DNA of 64,000 bases from Novosphingobium clariflavum (GCF_026420865.1 NZ_JAPCWC010000003.1:186001-250000); one strand, 5' to 3'; counted from the first letter of the stretch, positions 1 to 8,713 are shown. A program made the numbers and translations. Notes: a model not told the origin generated them from the sequence alone.

Positions 1-714
1 GACGGCATCAAGGGCGGCTGGGAAGTCTCGCAGAAGTGGCCGGCCGGGAGCTACACGCCGCTTTACCTTGCGGGCAATTACGGCCTCTCGTGGTCGAAGC
101 CGGCAGCGGGTAGCGACAGCTACGTGTCCGACCCGGCCAAGCCCGTGCCGATGCTGCCGCGCCCGGTGCACATGCAGGGCGAGGAGTGGAAGACCTGGCT
201 CGTTCACGACCAGCGCTTCGTCGATGGCCGGCCGGACGTGCTCAGCTACACCACCGGCGTGCTCGACAAGCCGGTGCACATCATGGGCGCGCCCAAGGTG
301 GAATTGCACGCCAGCACCACCGGGCAGGACAGCGACTATGTGGTCAAGCTGATCGACGTCTATCCGCAGGAAAACTCGGCCAATCCGGAACTGGCGGGAT
401 ATGAACTGGGCGTCGGCATCGAGATATTCCGTGGCCGCTACGTCCATGGGTTCGACAAGCCGCAGCCGCTGGAGCCGGGCAAGGGCTATACCTTCCAGTG
501 GTCGCTGCCGAACGTCGACCACGTGTTCCTGCCGGGGCATAAGATCATGGTGCAGGTGCAGTCCAGCCTGTTCCCGCTCTATGACCGCAACCCGCAGTCC
601 TGGGTGCCTTCCATCATGGAGGCGATGCCCAAGGACTATGTGAAGGCCACCGAGACCGTGCAGTATGGCGGCGATGCGGCCAGCGCGGTGTGGCTGCCCA
701 TCGCCGGGAACTGA
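1..714 (+). CDS. CocE/NonD family hydrolase, C-terminal part (5' end outside window)
   Basis: The reading frame is open from base 1, so the start lies upstream; 237 residues are visible. They match the C-terminal jelly-roll (X-Pro dipeptidyl-peptidase C-terminal) domain of CocE/NonD serine hydrolases: a GAPKVELHAS strand, then a conserved stretch on substrate transport and solubility (DYVVKLIDVYPQ) and a VFLPGHKIMVQVQSS strand near the end. Family members cleave esters or amides, and many are periplasmic; the alpha/beta-hydrolase domain with its Ser-His-Asp triad is not in this window. An SDR gene follows 41 bases downstream on the same strand. The family call is firm, the substrate is unknown. 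Confidence 0.85.
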   Translation, partial: DGIKGGWEVSQKWPAGSYTPLYLAGNYGLSWSKPAAGSDSYVSDPAKPVPMLPRPVHMQGEEWKTWLVHDQRFVDGRPDVLSYTTGVLDKPVHIMGAPKVELHASTTGQDSDYVVKLIDVYPQENSANPELAGYELGVGIEIFRGRYVHGFDKPQPLEPGKGYTFQWSLPNVDHVFLPGHKIMVQVQSSLFPLYDRNPQSWVPSIMEAMPKDYVKATETVQYGGDAASAVWLPIAGN

Positions 715-755
715 CGGCTTTCAGATCGTCTCCCGGTCGACGCCGGGAGACGATC

Positions 756-1505
756 ATGAGCGGACCTTTCGACCTTTCCGGGCGCCTCGCGCTTGTGACC
801 GGCGGTGCCAGCGGCATCGGCGCAGGCATCTGCGCGGTGCTGACATCCACCGGGGCGCGGGTGGTCGTGCTCGACCGGGACGAAGCCGGTGCGTGGGCGC
901 AAGTCGAGGCGGGCAATGCGGTGGACGCGGTCATGGTGGACCTCGCCGATGAGGCGTCCATCGTCTCCACCTGTGCAGAGGCTGTTCGGCGCCATGGCAC
1001 GCCGTGGTTGCTGGTCAACAACGCCGGGCTCCAGCACCGCGAAATGCTGCTCGACGGCACCGCCGCACATTGGCAGCGGATCGAGGCGATCAACGCCCGC
1101 GCGCCGTTCCTGATGATCCGCGAGGTGGCCCGCGCCATGATCGAGGGCGGCGAGGGTGGGCGCGTGGTCAATTGCGCCTCGAGCGGGCTGATCGGCCAGT
1201 TCGTGCAGGGGCTGGCGGCCTACATGGCCAGCAAGGGCGCGCTCGCGGCGCTCACCACCAGTGCCGCCTTCGAACTTGCGGTGCACGGGATCACCGTCAA
1301 CACCGTGCTGCCGGGCGGCGTCGGCACGCCCGGCGCGATCCATGCCGAAGGACCGCCGCCGGTCGGGCCGGGCAACCGCACCCCGCCGCTGGGCCATTGC
1401 ACGGCCGAGGACATCGCCTCGGCCGTCCTCTATTTCGCGGCCCCGATGGCGCGGCGGGTGACCAATCAGGTCCTGGCCGTGGATGGCGGTTTTACGGTGA
1501 CTTAA
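756..1505 (+). CDS. SDR family NAD(P)-dependent oxidoreductase
   Basis: A 249-residue classical short-chain dehydrogenase/reductase. It has the nucleotide-binding motif TGGASGIG (about residues 16-23), NNAG, and a catalytic YMASK motif preceded by the CASSG serine region. The ATG at 756 follows a purine-rich stretch (GGGAGACG) and gives the usual SDR N-terminus, so longer upstream starts were not used. It probably reduces a carbonyl or oxidises an alcohol in the cytoplasm; the substrate is unknown. It follows the CocE-type hydrolase closely and its last four bases overlap the end of the convergent GH1 gene. Confidence 0.9.
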   Translation: MSGPFDLSGRLALVTGGASGIGAGICAVLTSTGARVVVLDRDEAGAWAQVEAGNAVDAVMVDLADEASIVSTCAEAVRRHGTPWLLVNNAGLQHREMLLDGTAAHWQRIEAINARAPFLMIREVARAMIEGGEGGRVVNCASSGLIGQFVQGLAAYMASKGALAALTTSAAFELAVHGITVNTVLPGGVGTPGAIHAEGPPPVGPGNRTPPLGHCTAEDIASAVLYFAAPMARRVTNQVLAVDGGFTVT

Positions 1506-2812
1506 ACCGCGTTGCGCTTGGCAATCGCACCCAGCACGGCCGCGCTCGGCTTGGGGGTGCGGGCGAACGTCGTACGGTCGACGGAGCACAATCCGTACTT
1601 GTGCTTGAAGCCGAACACCCATTCGAAGTTGTCCGCAAGCGTCCAGTGGACATAGCCCAGCACCGGGACGCCATCGGCAATCGCCTGCTGCAGCCCGGCA
1701 AGCGCTTCGGGAATGAACTTCGCGCGCACTGCGTCGTCCTCGATGCCGATGCCGTGCTCGGTCACCATCACCGGCCGCCCGGTGGCTTCATGCGCGTAAC
1801 GCACGGCACCGGCCAGCGAGGCGGGGTAAATTTCCACGCCCATCTGGCTGCGCGGCACATCGGCGGGGGGCTGGACCTGACCCTGCGCATTCCAGATCGC
1901 CCGCGCATAGTTCTGCACGCCGATGAAGTCGTCCTGCTTGGCCAATTCCAGCCATGGCCCGTAGAATTGCTTGCGGATCGCGTCGCGCTGGGAATTTGCG
2001 CCGACGGCCTGATCGTCGCTCATCGTCAGGCTGACCCCCACCGGCAGGTCGCCGCGCGCCGCCTTGATCGCGGCGCGGCCTTCCTTGTGCGCGGCCAGCA
2101 TGTTGGCTTCCAGCAGCGGAATATCGTCATGCTCGGGCAGCATGCCGTTCTTGAAGTTGCTGGCTCCGCAGGCCGCGCCCGCCGCCTGGTTCATCGCCTT
2201 TACCATGCCGGCCATCTGCGGCGGCAGGCCCTTGTCGACGAGGTGGATCATGTTCGGCTCGTTGAGCGTGGTGGCATAGCCCATGCCCGCCGCCAGGCGG
2301 CGCGCCGCTTTGTCGCAATACCGCGCGAAAAGGTCCGCCGCCTCCTTCTGCGTCCATCCGCCCTGCGCCGCGAACCAGCGCGGCAGGGTGAAGTGGTTGA
2401 ACGTCACCATCGGCGTCAGCCCGCGCGCATGGCAGCCATCGATGATCCGGGCGTAGTGGTCGAGCATGGCGGTGGAGAACACGCCTGGACGCGGCTCGAT
2501 CCGGGCCCATTCGATCGAGAAGCGATAGGTGTCGAGCCCCAGGGCTTTCACCAGATCGAGGTCGCGCGGCCAAAGTTCGAAGGAGTTGTTGGCATCGCCC
2601 GATGGCTCCATGAACATCGTCGGTTTCACCTGCTCGACCAGCCAGAGGTCGCTCAGCGTATTGTTGCCCTCCACCTGATGCGCGGCGCTGGCGGTGCCCC
2701 AGCGGAAGCCTTTGGGGAAGCTTCTTGCCGTCGCCGCCATCGCCTTGCCTGATTGCGAGGCCAGTGCTCCGGCCGCCAGACCGGAGGCCAACATCGTTCT
2801 GCGATCCATCAC
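1502..2812 (-). CDS. Glycoside hydrolase family 1 beta-glycosidase with export signal
   Basis: A 436-residue GH1 (beta-glucosidase type) protein. The N-terminus MMDRRTMLASGLAAGALA has a twin-arginine-like signal peptide, suggesting export already folded. Family landmarks are the acid/base motif TTLNEPN (Glu about 185), the nucleophile motif VTEHG (Glu about 352, where TENG is commoner) and the aglycone-site stretch DNFEW followed by KYGL. It should hydrolyse beta-linked glucosides or related glycosides in the periplasm. It lies 21 bases downstream of a TetR gene on the same strand, so the two are probably co-transcribed. The 3' end overlaps the convergent SDR by four bases. Confidence 0.9.
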   Translation of the reverse strand: MMDRRTMLASGLAAGALASQSGKAMAATARSFPKGFRWGTASAAHQVEGNNTLSDLWLVEQVKPTMFMEPSGDANNSFELWPRDLDLVKALGLDTYRFSIEWARIEPRPGVFSTAMLDHYARIIDGCHARGLTPMVTFNHFTLPRWFAAQGGWTQKEAADLFARYCDKAARRLAAGMGYATTLNEPNMIHLVDKGLPPQMAGMVKAMNQAAGAACGASNFKNGMLPEHDDIPLLEANMLAAHKEGRAAIKAARGDLPVGVSLTMSDDQAVGANSQRDAIRKQFYGPWLELAKQDDFIGVQNYARAIWNAQGQVQPPADVPRSQMGVEIYPASLAGAVRYAHEATGRPVMVTEHGIGIEDDAVRAKFIPEALAGLQQAIADGVPVLGYVHWTLADNFEWVFGFKHKYGLCSVDRTTFARTPKPSAAVLGAIAKRNAV

Positions 2813-2833
2813 TCTCTCCCAGTTTGCGCCGGT

Positions 2834-3403
2834 TTACGGGATCAGCCGCTCGGCGGTTTCGTTCCATGTTGCCACGAGGTCGAAGCCGCGCTCCTCCTGC
2901 AGCCATTGCAGTTCCAGCCCGTCCATCGCCGACAGCACCTGCCGCGCGAGGCGGTCCGGCGCTTCGCCGGGCAGGTTGAGCAGTTCGGCGAAGCGACGGC
3001 GAGCCATCCGGTCGCGGGTGACAAAATAGGCGTGGGCGGGGTGGTCGGCGGCGAGCGCCTCCACCCGCAGCATCGCATAGAGGCGCACCAGTTCGGGGTG
3101 CTGCGCATTCCGCGCGACGATGGCGGCCAGCACCTGCAGCACTTGCGCGCGGCTGCGCGGCGCAGCGCCATGGGGCAGGAGGGCGGCGATGGCGTGCTCG
3201 TCCTGCATGTCGCGGCGGTCGAGCACCGCCAGCAGCAGGTCGGTCTTGGAGCCGAAGTGGTGGAGCAGCCCGGCGTCGGTCATCGCGCAGCGCAGCGCCA
3301 GTTCGCGGATCGAGAACCCGTGAAAGCCGCGCTCGCCGATCACCGCGATCGCGGCATCGAGGATCGCGGTGCGCCGGTCCTCGCGGTTCATGCGGGTGCG
3401 CAT
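2834..3403 (-). CDS. TetR/AcrR family transcriptional regulator
   Basis: A 189-residue TetR-type repressor. The N-terminal helix-turn-helix spans about residues 8-55, with the hallmark SIRELALRCAMTDAGLLHHFGSK ending in the recognition helix and FGSK turn. The C-terminal ligand domain is unspecific. It sits directly upstream of the GH1 gene on the same strand. A near-perfect inverted repeat with 7-bp arms lies 15 bases ahead of its start codon, the expected place for an autoregulatory operator, so it probably controls itself and the glycosidase in response to an unknown small molecule. Confidence 0.88.
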   Translation of the reverse strand: MRTRMNREDRRTAILDAAIAVIGERGFHGFSIRELALRCAMTDAGLLHHFGSKTDLLLAVLDRRDMQDEHAIAALLPHGAAPRSRAQVLQVLAAIVARNAQHPELVRLYAMLRVEALAADHPAHAYFVTRDRMARRRFAELLNLPGEAPDRLARQVLSAMDGLELQWLQEERGFDLVATWNETAERLIP

Positions 3404-3417
3404 GGGCTTTCTCCCGT

Positions 3418-3437
3418 TACCTAGTGATCGCTAGGTA
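3418..3437. promoter_or_regulatory. Probable TetR operator (inverted repeat)
   Basis: Arms TACCTAG and CTAGGTA are perfect 7-bp inverted repeats around the spacer TGATCG. It lies 15 bases upstream of the TetR start (3403) and 63 bases downstream of the ClC gene stop. TetR repressors usually bind such dyads in their own promoter. Binding by this regulator is inferred from position only. Confidence 0.6.
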
Positions 3438-3500
3438 GTCTGGAAGCGCGGGGGCGGGGAAGGGTAGGGCCGCAGGTATCGCCCGGGCGAAGAACCTGTC

Positions 3501-5291
3501 TCAGCTCTCGCCGAAGAGCTCGCGCTGGGACGCCTCGATTTCCTCGAAATAGCGCCGCCTTGCATGGCGCTCGGTAACGACGCCAACGACTTTGCCGACG
3601 CCGTCCACCACCGCCAGTTCGTCGGCCACGGCAATGTCGAACGCCTTGATCATCGCTCGGATGTCGGTCGCGGGGGCGAGGGACGTGTCGGCCAGCGTTG
3701 CCAGTGTGCCCACTTCGGTCTCGGGATCGAGGTTGGGGTTCCAGGCGGACGCGGTGGTGACGATACCGGCATAGCGTTCGGCTGCGTCGAGCAGGATCGC
3801 CTTGCTGGTCGATCCTAGCGGCACCCGCGCGCGGAACTCGGCGAGGGGCAGGGTGGCGGGCACCGAAACCCAGTCGGTGCGCATGATCCGCCCGGCGGTG
3901 AGGCTCAGCATCCAGCCGATGTCGCGCGGGGAGCGGATGATCGAGCCGCGAATGTGCAGCCGCCAGGTGGAGAACGAATAGCCGAAAGTCTCGCGTGTGA
4001 AGGCGCTGGAGACGAGCGCGGCGGTCAGCACAACACCCATCAGCGCGAAGTCGTGCGTGGTCTCGAGGATCAGCAGGGCCAGTGTCATCGGTCCGCCGAC
4101 GATGGAGACGGCGACACCCGCCATGCCGACCAGTGCGGACTGGGTGGGGTCGAGTTCGATGCCGAATGGCAGCAGCGCCACGGCTTGGGCAAAGATCAGC
4201 CCGACCAGCGAGCCGAGGAACAGCGAGGCGAAGAACAGTCCGCCGCGAAAACCGAAGCTGAGGGATATGACCGAAGACATGATCTTCACCGCCAGCACCA
4301 TCAGCAGGAACTGGATCGCCGGCTGCATGGCCAGATTGAGGTGCATGGCCCCGTGTCCGGCGGACAGCGACTGCGGTGAAATCCACGCCAGCGGCATCAG
4401 CAGCAGCCCGCCGATCAGCGGGCGCCACCTGGCGATGCGGGTGAGTTTCTGGACGTGGATTTCGGTGAACGTCACCAGTCGCATCACCAGGATGCCGACC
4501 AGCGCGCAGCAGATGCCCAGCAGCGCGTATATGAAATAGTCCGGTGTCGTCAGTGGCCGCGTGCTGGAGGCGGCGATCAGGTAGGGCTCGACACCCAGTT
4601 GGCGGGTGATGAATGCGGCGCCCAGTGCTGCGGCGATGACCGGGGCAATGGCAGCGGGAGTGTAAGTGCCGATCACGATCTCGAAAGCGTAGAACGCCCC
4701 TGCCAGCGGAGCGCCGAAGGCAGCGCCCACCGCTGCGCCCGCGCCCGCACCGACCAGCGTGCGCATGTCCGACCGGCGCAGCTTGAACCACTGGCCCAGC
4801 ACCGAGGCCACGCCGCCGCCCATCTGCGCATAGGCCGCTTCCAGCCCGACCGAGGCACCGGCGCCGTTGGAAACGATGGTCTGGATGGAGATGATCAGGT
4901 TGTCGATGAACGGAATGCGCCCACTGTGCAGAGCATTGGCCTCGACGACGTCGATCGGGGCGCGGCGACGGCGGCGCAGCAGATGGGCGATGCCGATCAG
5001 CACGAGGCCGCCCAGCGGCAGCGCCAGCAACCGCCAGGGATGACGGATCTCACCGATCGCGCTGAGACGGTTGCCGGTGACGCCGTAGAGGATTTGCTGG
5101 ATGCCGTGGGCCAGAAAGCCCTGCAGGTTGGTCAGCCATCCGGCGGCGATGCCCGCGGCCAGCGCGAGCAGGATGAACGCCAGTTCGCTTTCGCGCATGC
5201 GCCGTCGCTGGCGGACGACCAGGGCTTTGAAGGCATTGACGGCGGGACGTCGCATCGCCGCCGCTTGGCCCTCGCAGCGTTCGAGAGTCAA
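3501..5291 (-). CDS. ClC-type chloride channel/antiporter with CBS domains
   Basis: A 596-residue voltage-gated chloride channel family protein. About ten hydrophobic segments span residues 35-440. The sequence GASVGLEAAY (Glu about 151) takes the place of the canonical GREGP gating-glutamate motif, and GAPLAGAFYAFE follows, as in ClC helices. The C-terminal 140 residues resemble paired CBS domains, with a conserved VVDGVGKVVGVVTERH stretch near the end. It should move chloride across the inner membrane, probably as a proton antiporter since the gating Glu is kept. The longest start is TTG at 5291; the ATG at 5255 is an equally plausible start. Neighbours are transcribed independently. Confidence 0.88.
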   Translation of the reverse strand: MTLERCEGQAAAMRRPAVNAFKALVVRQRRRMRESELAFILLALAAGIAAGWLTNLQGFLAHGIQQILYGVTGNRLSAIGEIRHPWRLLALPLGGLVLIGIAHLLRRRRRAPIDVVEANALHSGRIPFIDNLIISIQTIVSNGAGASVGLEAAYAQMGGGVASVLGQWFKLRRSDMRTLVGAGAGAAVGAAFGAPLAGAFYAFEIVIGTYTPAAIAPVIAAALGAAFITRQLGVEPYLIAASSTRPLTTPDYFIYALLGICCALVGILVMRLVTFTEIHVQKLTRIARWRPLIGGLLLMPLAWISPQSLSAGHGAMHLNLAMQPAIQFLLMVLAVKIMSSVISLSFGFRGGLFFASLFLGSLVGLIFAQAVALLPFGIELDPTQSALVGMAGVAVSIVGGPMTLALLILETTHDFALMGVVLTAALVSSAFTRETFGYSFSTWRLHIRGSIIRSPRDIGWMLSLTAGRIMRTDWVSVPATLPLAEFRARVPLGSTSKAILLDAAERYAGIVTTASAWNPNLDPETEVGTLATLADTSLAPATDIRAMIKAFDIAVADELAVVDGVGKVVGVVTERHARRRYFEEIEASQRELFGES

Positions 5292-5354
5292 GGCGTGTGT
5301 TGGGGGAACAGGAGGAATTGCGCCGGCGGTATCCTTCGCCGCGAAGGCGAGCGT

Positions 5355-6149
5355 CTATTTCGGCGGCATGCGGATGCCGCCATCGAGGCGGATGCACTGG
5401 GCGTTGAAATAGGTGTTGCGCGTCAGTTCTAGCACCAGCGAGGCGAACTCGTCCGGGTTGCCGAGCCGCTTGGGGAAGGGCACGGCCTTGCCAAGTCCTT
5501 CGTAGACCGCCTCGTTCATTTCCTTCACGCGCAGCATCGGCGGCGTGGCGAAAGTGCCGGGCAGGATGGCGTTGACGCGGATTCCCAGATCCATGAGGTC
5601 GCGCGCCATCGGCAGCACCATGGCGTTTACCGCGCCCTTGCCGCCGCCATAGGCGACCTGGCCGATCTGCCCGTCCTGGGATGCCGCCGATGAGGTGAAG
5701 ATGATGCAGCCTCGCTCGCCGTCATCGCTGACGGGATCGGTGCCTGCCATGCCGAGAGCTGCGATCGAGGCAACGCGGTAGGTGGCAGTGAACACGCCCT
5801 CGGCGGTCCTGGCGATCTGCTCGGTCGCCATGCGCTTGTAGCCGCCGGTGGTCTTGTCGAACGAGACGGTCTTGCCGCCGCCTGCGACCACGGCGCAATG
5901 GACCACCAGGCGCTCCTGCCCGTGCGCGGCGCGGGCCTTGGCAAAACCGGCTTCGACACTGTCCTCGTCGAGGATGTTCACCTTGCAGAACACGCCGCCG
6001 ATTTCCGCGGCGAACGCCTCGCCCGCCTCCTCGCTGATGTCGAACACGGCGACCTTCACGCCCGCATCGGCCAGTGCCTTGGCGCTGGCCCGGCCGAGCC
6101 CCGAGGCGCCGCCGGTGACCACGGCGGCCAGCGTGTTGTCGATCTTCAT
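5355..6149 (-). CDS. SDR family, HSD10-like 3-hydroxyacyl-CoA dehydrogenase
   Basis: A 264-residue SDR closest in style to type II 3-hydroxyacyl-CoA/17-beta-hydroxysteroid dehydrogenase 10. It carries TGGASGLG at residues 12-19, a TSSAAS serine motif, the catalytic pair in AYGGGK, and the NAILPGTFATPPM and FPKRLGNPDEFA stretches characteristic of that subgroup. It probably oxidises a 3-hydroxyacyl-CoA with NAD in the cytoplasm. It is divergent from a double-hotdog hydratase gene 202 bases away; hydratase plus 3-hydroxyacyl-CoA dehydrogenase are consecutive beta-oxidation steps, which supports the call. The substrate chain is unknown. Confidence 0.85.
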   Translation of the reverse strand: MKIDNTLAAVVTGGASGLGRASAKALADAGVKVAVFDISEEAGEAFAAEIGGVFCKVNILDEDSVEAGFAKARAAHGQERLVVHCAVVAGGGKTVSFDKTTGGYKRMATEQIARTAEGVFTATYRVASIAALGMAGTDPVSDDGERGCIIFTSSAASQDGQIGQVAYGGGKGAVNAMVLPMARDLMDLGIRVNAILPGTFATPPMLRVKEMNEAVYEGLGKAVPFPKRLGNPDEFASLVLELTRNTYFNAQCIRLDGGIRMPPK

Positions 6150-6351
6150 GGCGACGTCATCTCCCGCGATTCGTTGTTTGACCCAGCGCTAGCGCAACTT
6201 GGCCAGGCCTCGCGCGGCAGGAATGCGCAGGGCCTGCAAGTATCGCTCCAGCGCGCTTGCGCCGATTGCCGATCAGGCTGCACCTTCGGACAGGCGAGCC
6301 GGGCGCGGCAGTGGAAGACCGTCAGGCAAACAGGCATGCGGAGAGAGTGAC

Positions 6352-7530
6352 ATGGCCGAAGGGGATGCGGTGCTGGATACCAGCGACGTCGACAAGTGGG
6401 TGGGCAAGCCGGTTATCTTCGCGGAGTTCTGGGACCCTTGCAACGCCACCGACATCCGCCGCTGGGTGCAGGCGATGGACTATGCCAACCCCCTGCATTG
6501 GGATGAGAATTTCGCGCGCTCCAGCAAGTTCGGTGGCATCGTCGCGCCGCAGAGCTTCACCGTGGCGATGGACTATGGCCACGGCTGCCATCCGTCCTGC
6601 GTCGGCAAGGTGCCAGGATCGCACCTGATCTTTGCGGGGGAGGAATGGTGGTTCTACGGCAATCCCGTCCGCCCTGGCGACAAGTTGACGCAGGAACGGA
6701 CATTCGCCGGCTATCGGATCGCCGATACCGGCTTTGCCGGACCGACGATGTTTGCCGATGGCGATACCGTGCACCGCAACCAGCATGGCGCCTTGGTCGC
6801 CAAGGAGCGGGCAACCTCGATCCGTTACCTCGTCGAGGAGGCCAACAAGCGCAAGGTCTACGACAAGGAGGGGCGCAGCCCGAAGCTCTGGACCAGGGCG
6901 GAACTGGACGAAGTGGCCAGGGTCCGGCTGGAGTGGATCAAGTCAGGCCGGGATGGGATCTCGCCGCGCTGGAGCGCCATCAAGGTCGGCGATACGCTGC
7001 CGCGCCGCGTGATCGGGCCGCACAGCCGGGTGACCTTCGCACTGGAATGCCGTGCGCACCGGCAGAACATCTGGGGCACCTGGCGCTGGAACGCGCCCGA
7101 GGGCATTCACGATCCTGCACAGGAAGACGCCGGTTTCGGCGGCGACATGGCTTACGATTTCGAAGCGCGCAAGATCGATCCCCGGCAGGGCGACGGCTTG
7201 TTCCATGGCCCCAGTTCCGGCCACATCAATCCCGAGAAGGCCGAAAAGGTCGGCATGGGCGGTGCTTATGGCTACGGCTCGTCGATGAATGCCTGGCACC
7301 TCGATACGGTGGCCTACTGGGCGGGGCACGAGGGATACATCTGGCACTCGAAGACCCAGTTCCGCAGCCCGGCCTTCGAAGGCGACGTGACATACGTGGA
7401 CGCAGCCGTGACCGACAAGCAGGAAACCAGCGAGTTCGGCATGCCGGTGGTCACCGTCGAAACCCGGATGACAACGCAGGACGGGGCGACGATCCTCAAG
7501 GGCTCTGCCACGGTGTCGCTGCCGCATTAG
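6352..7530 (+). CDS. MaoC/FAS1-like double-hotdog acyl-CoA dehydratase
   Basis: A 392-residue protein with two hotdog folds. The first half has the MaoC N-terminal dehydratase signature (DIRRWVQAMDYANPLHWD, then APQSFTVAMDYG and YGNPVRPGDKL). The second half has GMGGAYGYGSSMNAWHLDTVAYWAG, the counterpart of the catalytic hotdog helix. Such proteins hydrate enoyl-CoA thioesters. The ATG at 6352 follows GAGAGAGTGAC, a usable ribosome site, and gives the typical N-terminus; a start at 6199 would add an unconserved Arg-rich stretch. It is divergent from the HSD10-like SDR. It could equally act on a bulky, for example steroid- or terpenoid-derived, CoA ester. Confidence 0.8.
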   Translation: MAEGDAVLDTSDVDKWVGKPVIFAEFWDPCNATDIRRWVQAMDYANPLHWDENFARSSKFGGIVAPQSFTVAMDYGHGCHPSCVGKVPGSHLIFAGEEWWFYGNPVRPGDKLTQERTFAGYRIADTGFAGPTMFADGDTVHRNQHGALVAKERATSIRYLVEEANKRKVYDKEGRSPKLWTRAELDEVARVRLEWIKSGRDGISPRWSAIKVGDTLPRRVIGPHSRVTFALECRAHRQNIWGTWRWNAPEGIHDPAQEDAGFGGDMAYDFEARKIDPRQGDGLFHGPSSGHINPEKAEKVGMGGAYGYGSSMNAWHLDTVAYWAGHEGYIWHSKTQFRSPAFEGDVTYVDAAVTDKQETSEFGMPVVTVETRMTTQDGATILKGSATVSLPH

Positions 7531-7610
7531 CGCGGTGTCCACTCCGATCGCGTCGGAGCAATTGCCATAAGATTTTGGTTTTGCGCGTTTCCTGCGTGAT
7601 CGCGTGACCT

Positions 7611-7638
7611 CACCTGATTGGAAAACGCTCCAAGCGGC
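7611..7638. repeat. 28-bp dispersed repeat, copy 1
   Basis: The block starts CACCTGATTGG and ends CTCCAAGCGGC. It matches 25 of 28 positions with 57476-57503. It lies seven bases upstream of the decayed NTF2-like gene. It appears to be one unit of a dispersed intergenic element; the role is unknown. Confidence 0.55.
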
Positions 7639-7645
7639 AGGGTTC

Positions 7646-8056
7646 ATGGCGGACCGTGGGGCCATCGCCGAACGGCTCGATCTTTACGGGTTCGTGCTGG
7701 AGCGAACCGGGTGCCGTTTAGGCCGCGTTCAGTGCATTTCATGCATCATTTGATGCGGTGCAGCATTTTGTGGGGCATTTTATGGCAACCACCTGGTCCG
7801 CTGCGAAGGTGATCGTGCCGTTTCGATGACGTACGGCCCGTGGCGCCCCCTGGCGGCTCATGCGCTGCGCGGCCGGCAATTCGCCCGTATGGGACGGCAG
7901 CGGCCATTACGACGACGCCTGGATGCGCGTGGACAAGGGCTGGCGTATCGTTTGGCGGACCTGCCGGGCGATCGGCTGGACCGGTAATCCGGGAGTTCAG
8001 GATCCGACCGCCGGCCTGACATTGAGGCTCGACCTCGTGGCCCTGCGCGAGGAAGC
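7646..8056 (+). pseudogene. Decayed SnoaL/NTF2-like protein gene
   Basis: No intact ORF exists, but pieces of one NTF2-like fold protein appear in order. From ATG 7646, MADRGAIAERLDLYGFVLER matches the family N-terminus, then a stop falls at 7751. Farther on in the same frame, GNHLVRCEGDRAV (7784-7822) matches the central strand. After a shift into the next frame, GHYDDAWMRVDKGWRIVWRT (about 7899-7958) and WTGNP match the C-terminal strands. About 20 codons between the first two blocks seem lost. The family includes small hydratases, cyclases and isomerases, often beside catabolic SDRs. The assignment is by motif order only. Confidence 0.6.
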
Positions 8057-8111
8057 CCAAGGCGGACGGATCGGGCTGCCTTGCAGCAGCCGGATCGGAC
8101 TTCGGGTCCGA

Positions 8112-8276
8112 TCAGGCCGCGAGAGGCAGCTTTTCGACAGGTGCGGCGACTTCGGTTTCGGTCGCGACGGGCTGGGCGTCAACGGCTTCGGCCTTGTCGG
8201 CAAGGGCGGGCATGTAGCGTTCAGCAAGAACGACGTCGCGGCGTGCAGCGAAATAGAGCGAAAGCAGAGAAAACAT
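8112..8276 (-). CDS. Small hypothetical protein (54 aa)
   Basis: ATG at 8276 is preceded at five bases by GAGG, a usable ribosome site, and opens a 54-codon frame. The protein starts MFSLLSLYFAARRDVVLAER and continues into an Ala/Val/Glu/Pro-rich tail (VATETEVAAPVEKLPLAA). A short hydrophobic N-terminus followed by a charged tail would suit a membrane-associated microprotein, but no family is recognised. A longer frame to 8501 lacks such a ribosome site. A perfect 7-bp inverted repeat TGTTGCA/TGCAACA lies 23 bases upstream, which suggests regulated transcription. Function unknown. Confidence 0.5.
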   Translation of the reverse strand: MFSLLSLYFAARRDVVLAERYMPALADKAEAVDAQPVATETEVAAPVEKLPLAA

Positions 8277-8298
8277 GGATACCTCAATCTGAAGGTCG

Positions 8299-8313
8299 TG
8301 TTGCAGTGCAACA
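8299..8313. promoter_or_regulatory. Palindrome TGTTGCA-G-TGCAACA upstream of small ORF
   Basis: A perfect 7-bp inverted repeat around a single G lies 23 bases ahead of the small leftward ORF (start 8276). Related half-sites (TGCAACA, TTGTTGC) recur between about 8350 and 8385. This could be a repressor operator or a hairpin in the 5' leader; the binding protein is unknown. Confidence 0.4.
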
Positions 8314-8713
8314 TCTGAGGTCCATTTGGCGCTGTATCGCAGTTTCCGCAAATGCAACAAGTTCGATTTTTGTTGCGATTTATGCAGCATGCTATTGGAT
8401 TTTGAGGCCCTTTGCGATGGGCGACGGCCGGAGGATAAAAACGTTGCGTTTTGCGCACGACCGCTGGCGGAAACTGAAATCGGCACTCGTCGAATCGCCA
8501 AATGCGCTGAAACTTGCGCCTGGCGCCGGACATGCCCGGCACTGGGGGCAGGTCTTGTTTGCGGCGTCTTACGGGCGCCCTGGCCGCTCGGGATGCACGA
8601 TGCCTGCGGCCTCGGCGGGGCGTGTTGCGGCGCGGGAGCATATCTCCTGCGGAAAACTTCTGCCGAAGCCCCTTTTCAGGACCAAACGAACCCGCTAAGC
8701 GCGCAGTCCCTGC
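8314..8713. other. Intergenic region, no supported gene
   Basis: About 400 bases between the small ORF's upstream site and tRNA-Gln. Frames here are open by chance, but none shows a conserved motif or a convincing ribosome site. The first 80 bases are AT-richer than the surroundings and contain the TGCAACA half-sites, so they are a likely promoter region for the leftward small ORF. Nothing else is recognised. Confidence 0.4.

Noticed and set aside
1004..2752. A 582-codon rightward open frame over the GH1 gene
   Set aside because: GH1 catalytic motifs are on the other strand; the rightward protein is Arg/His-rich filler.
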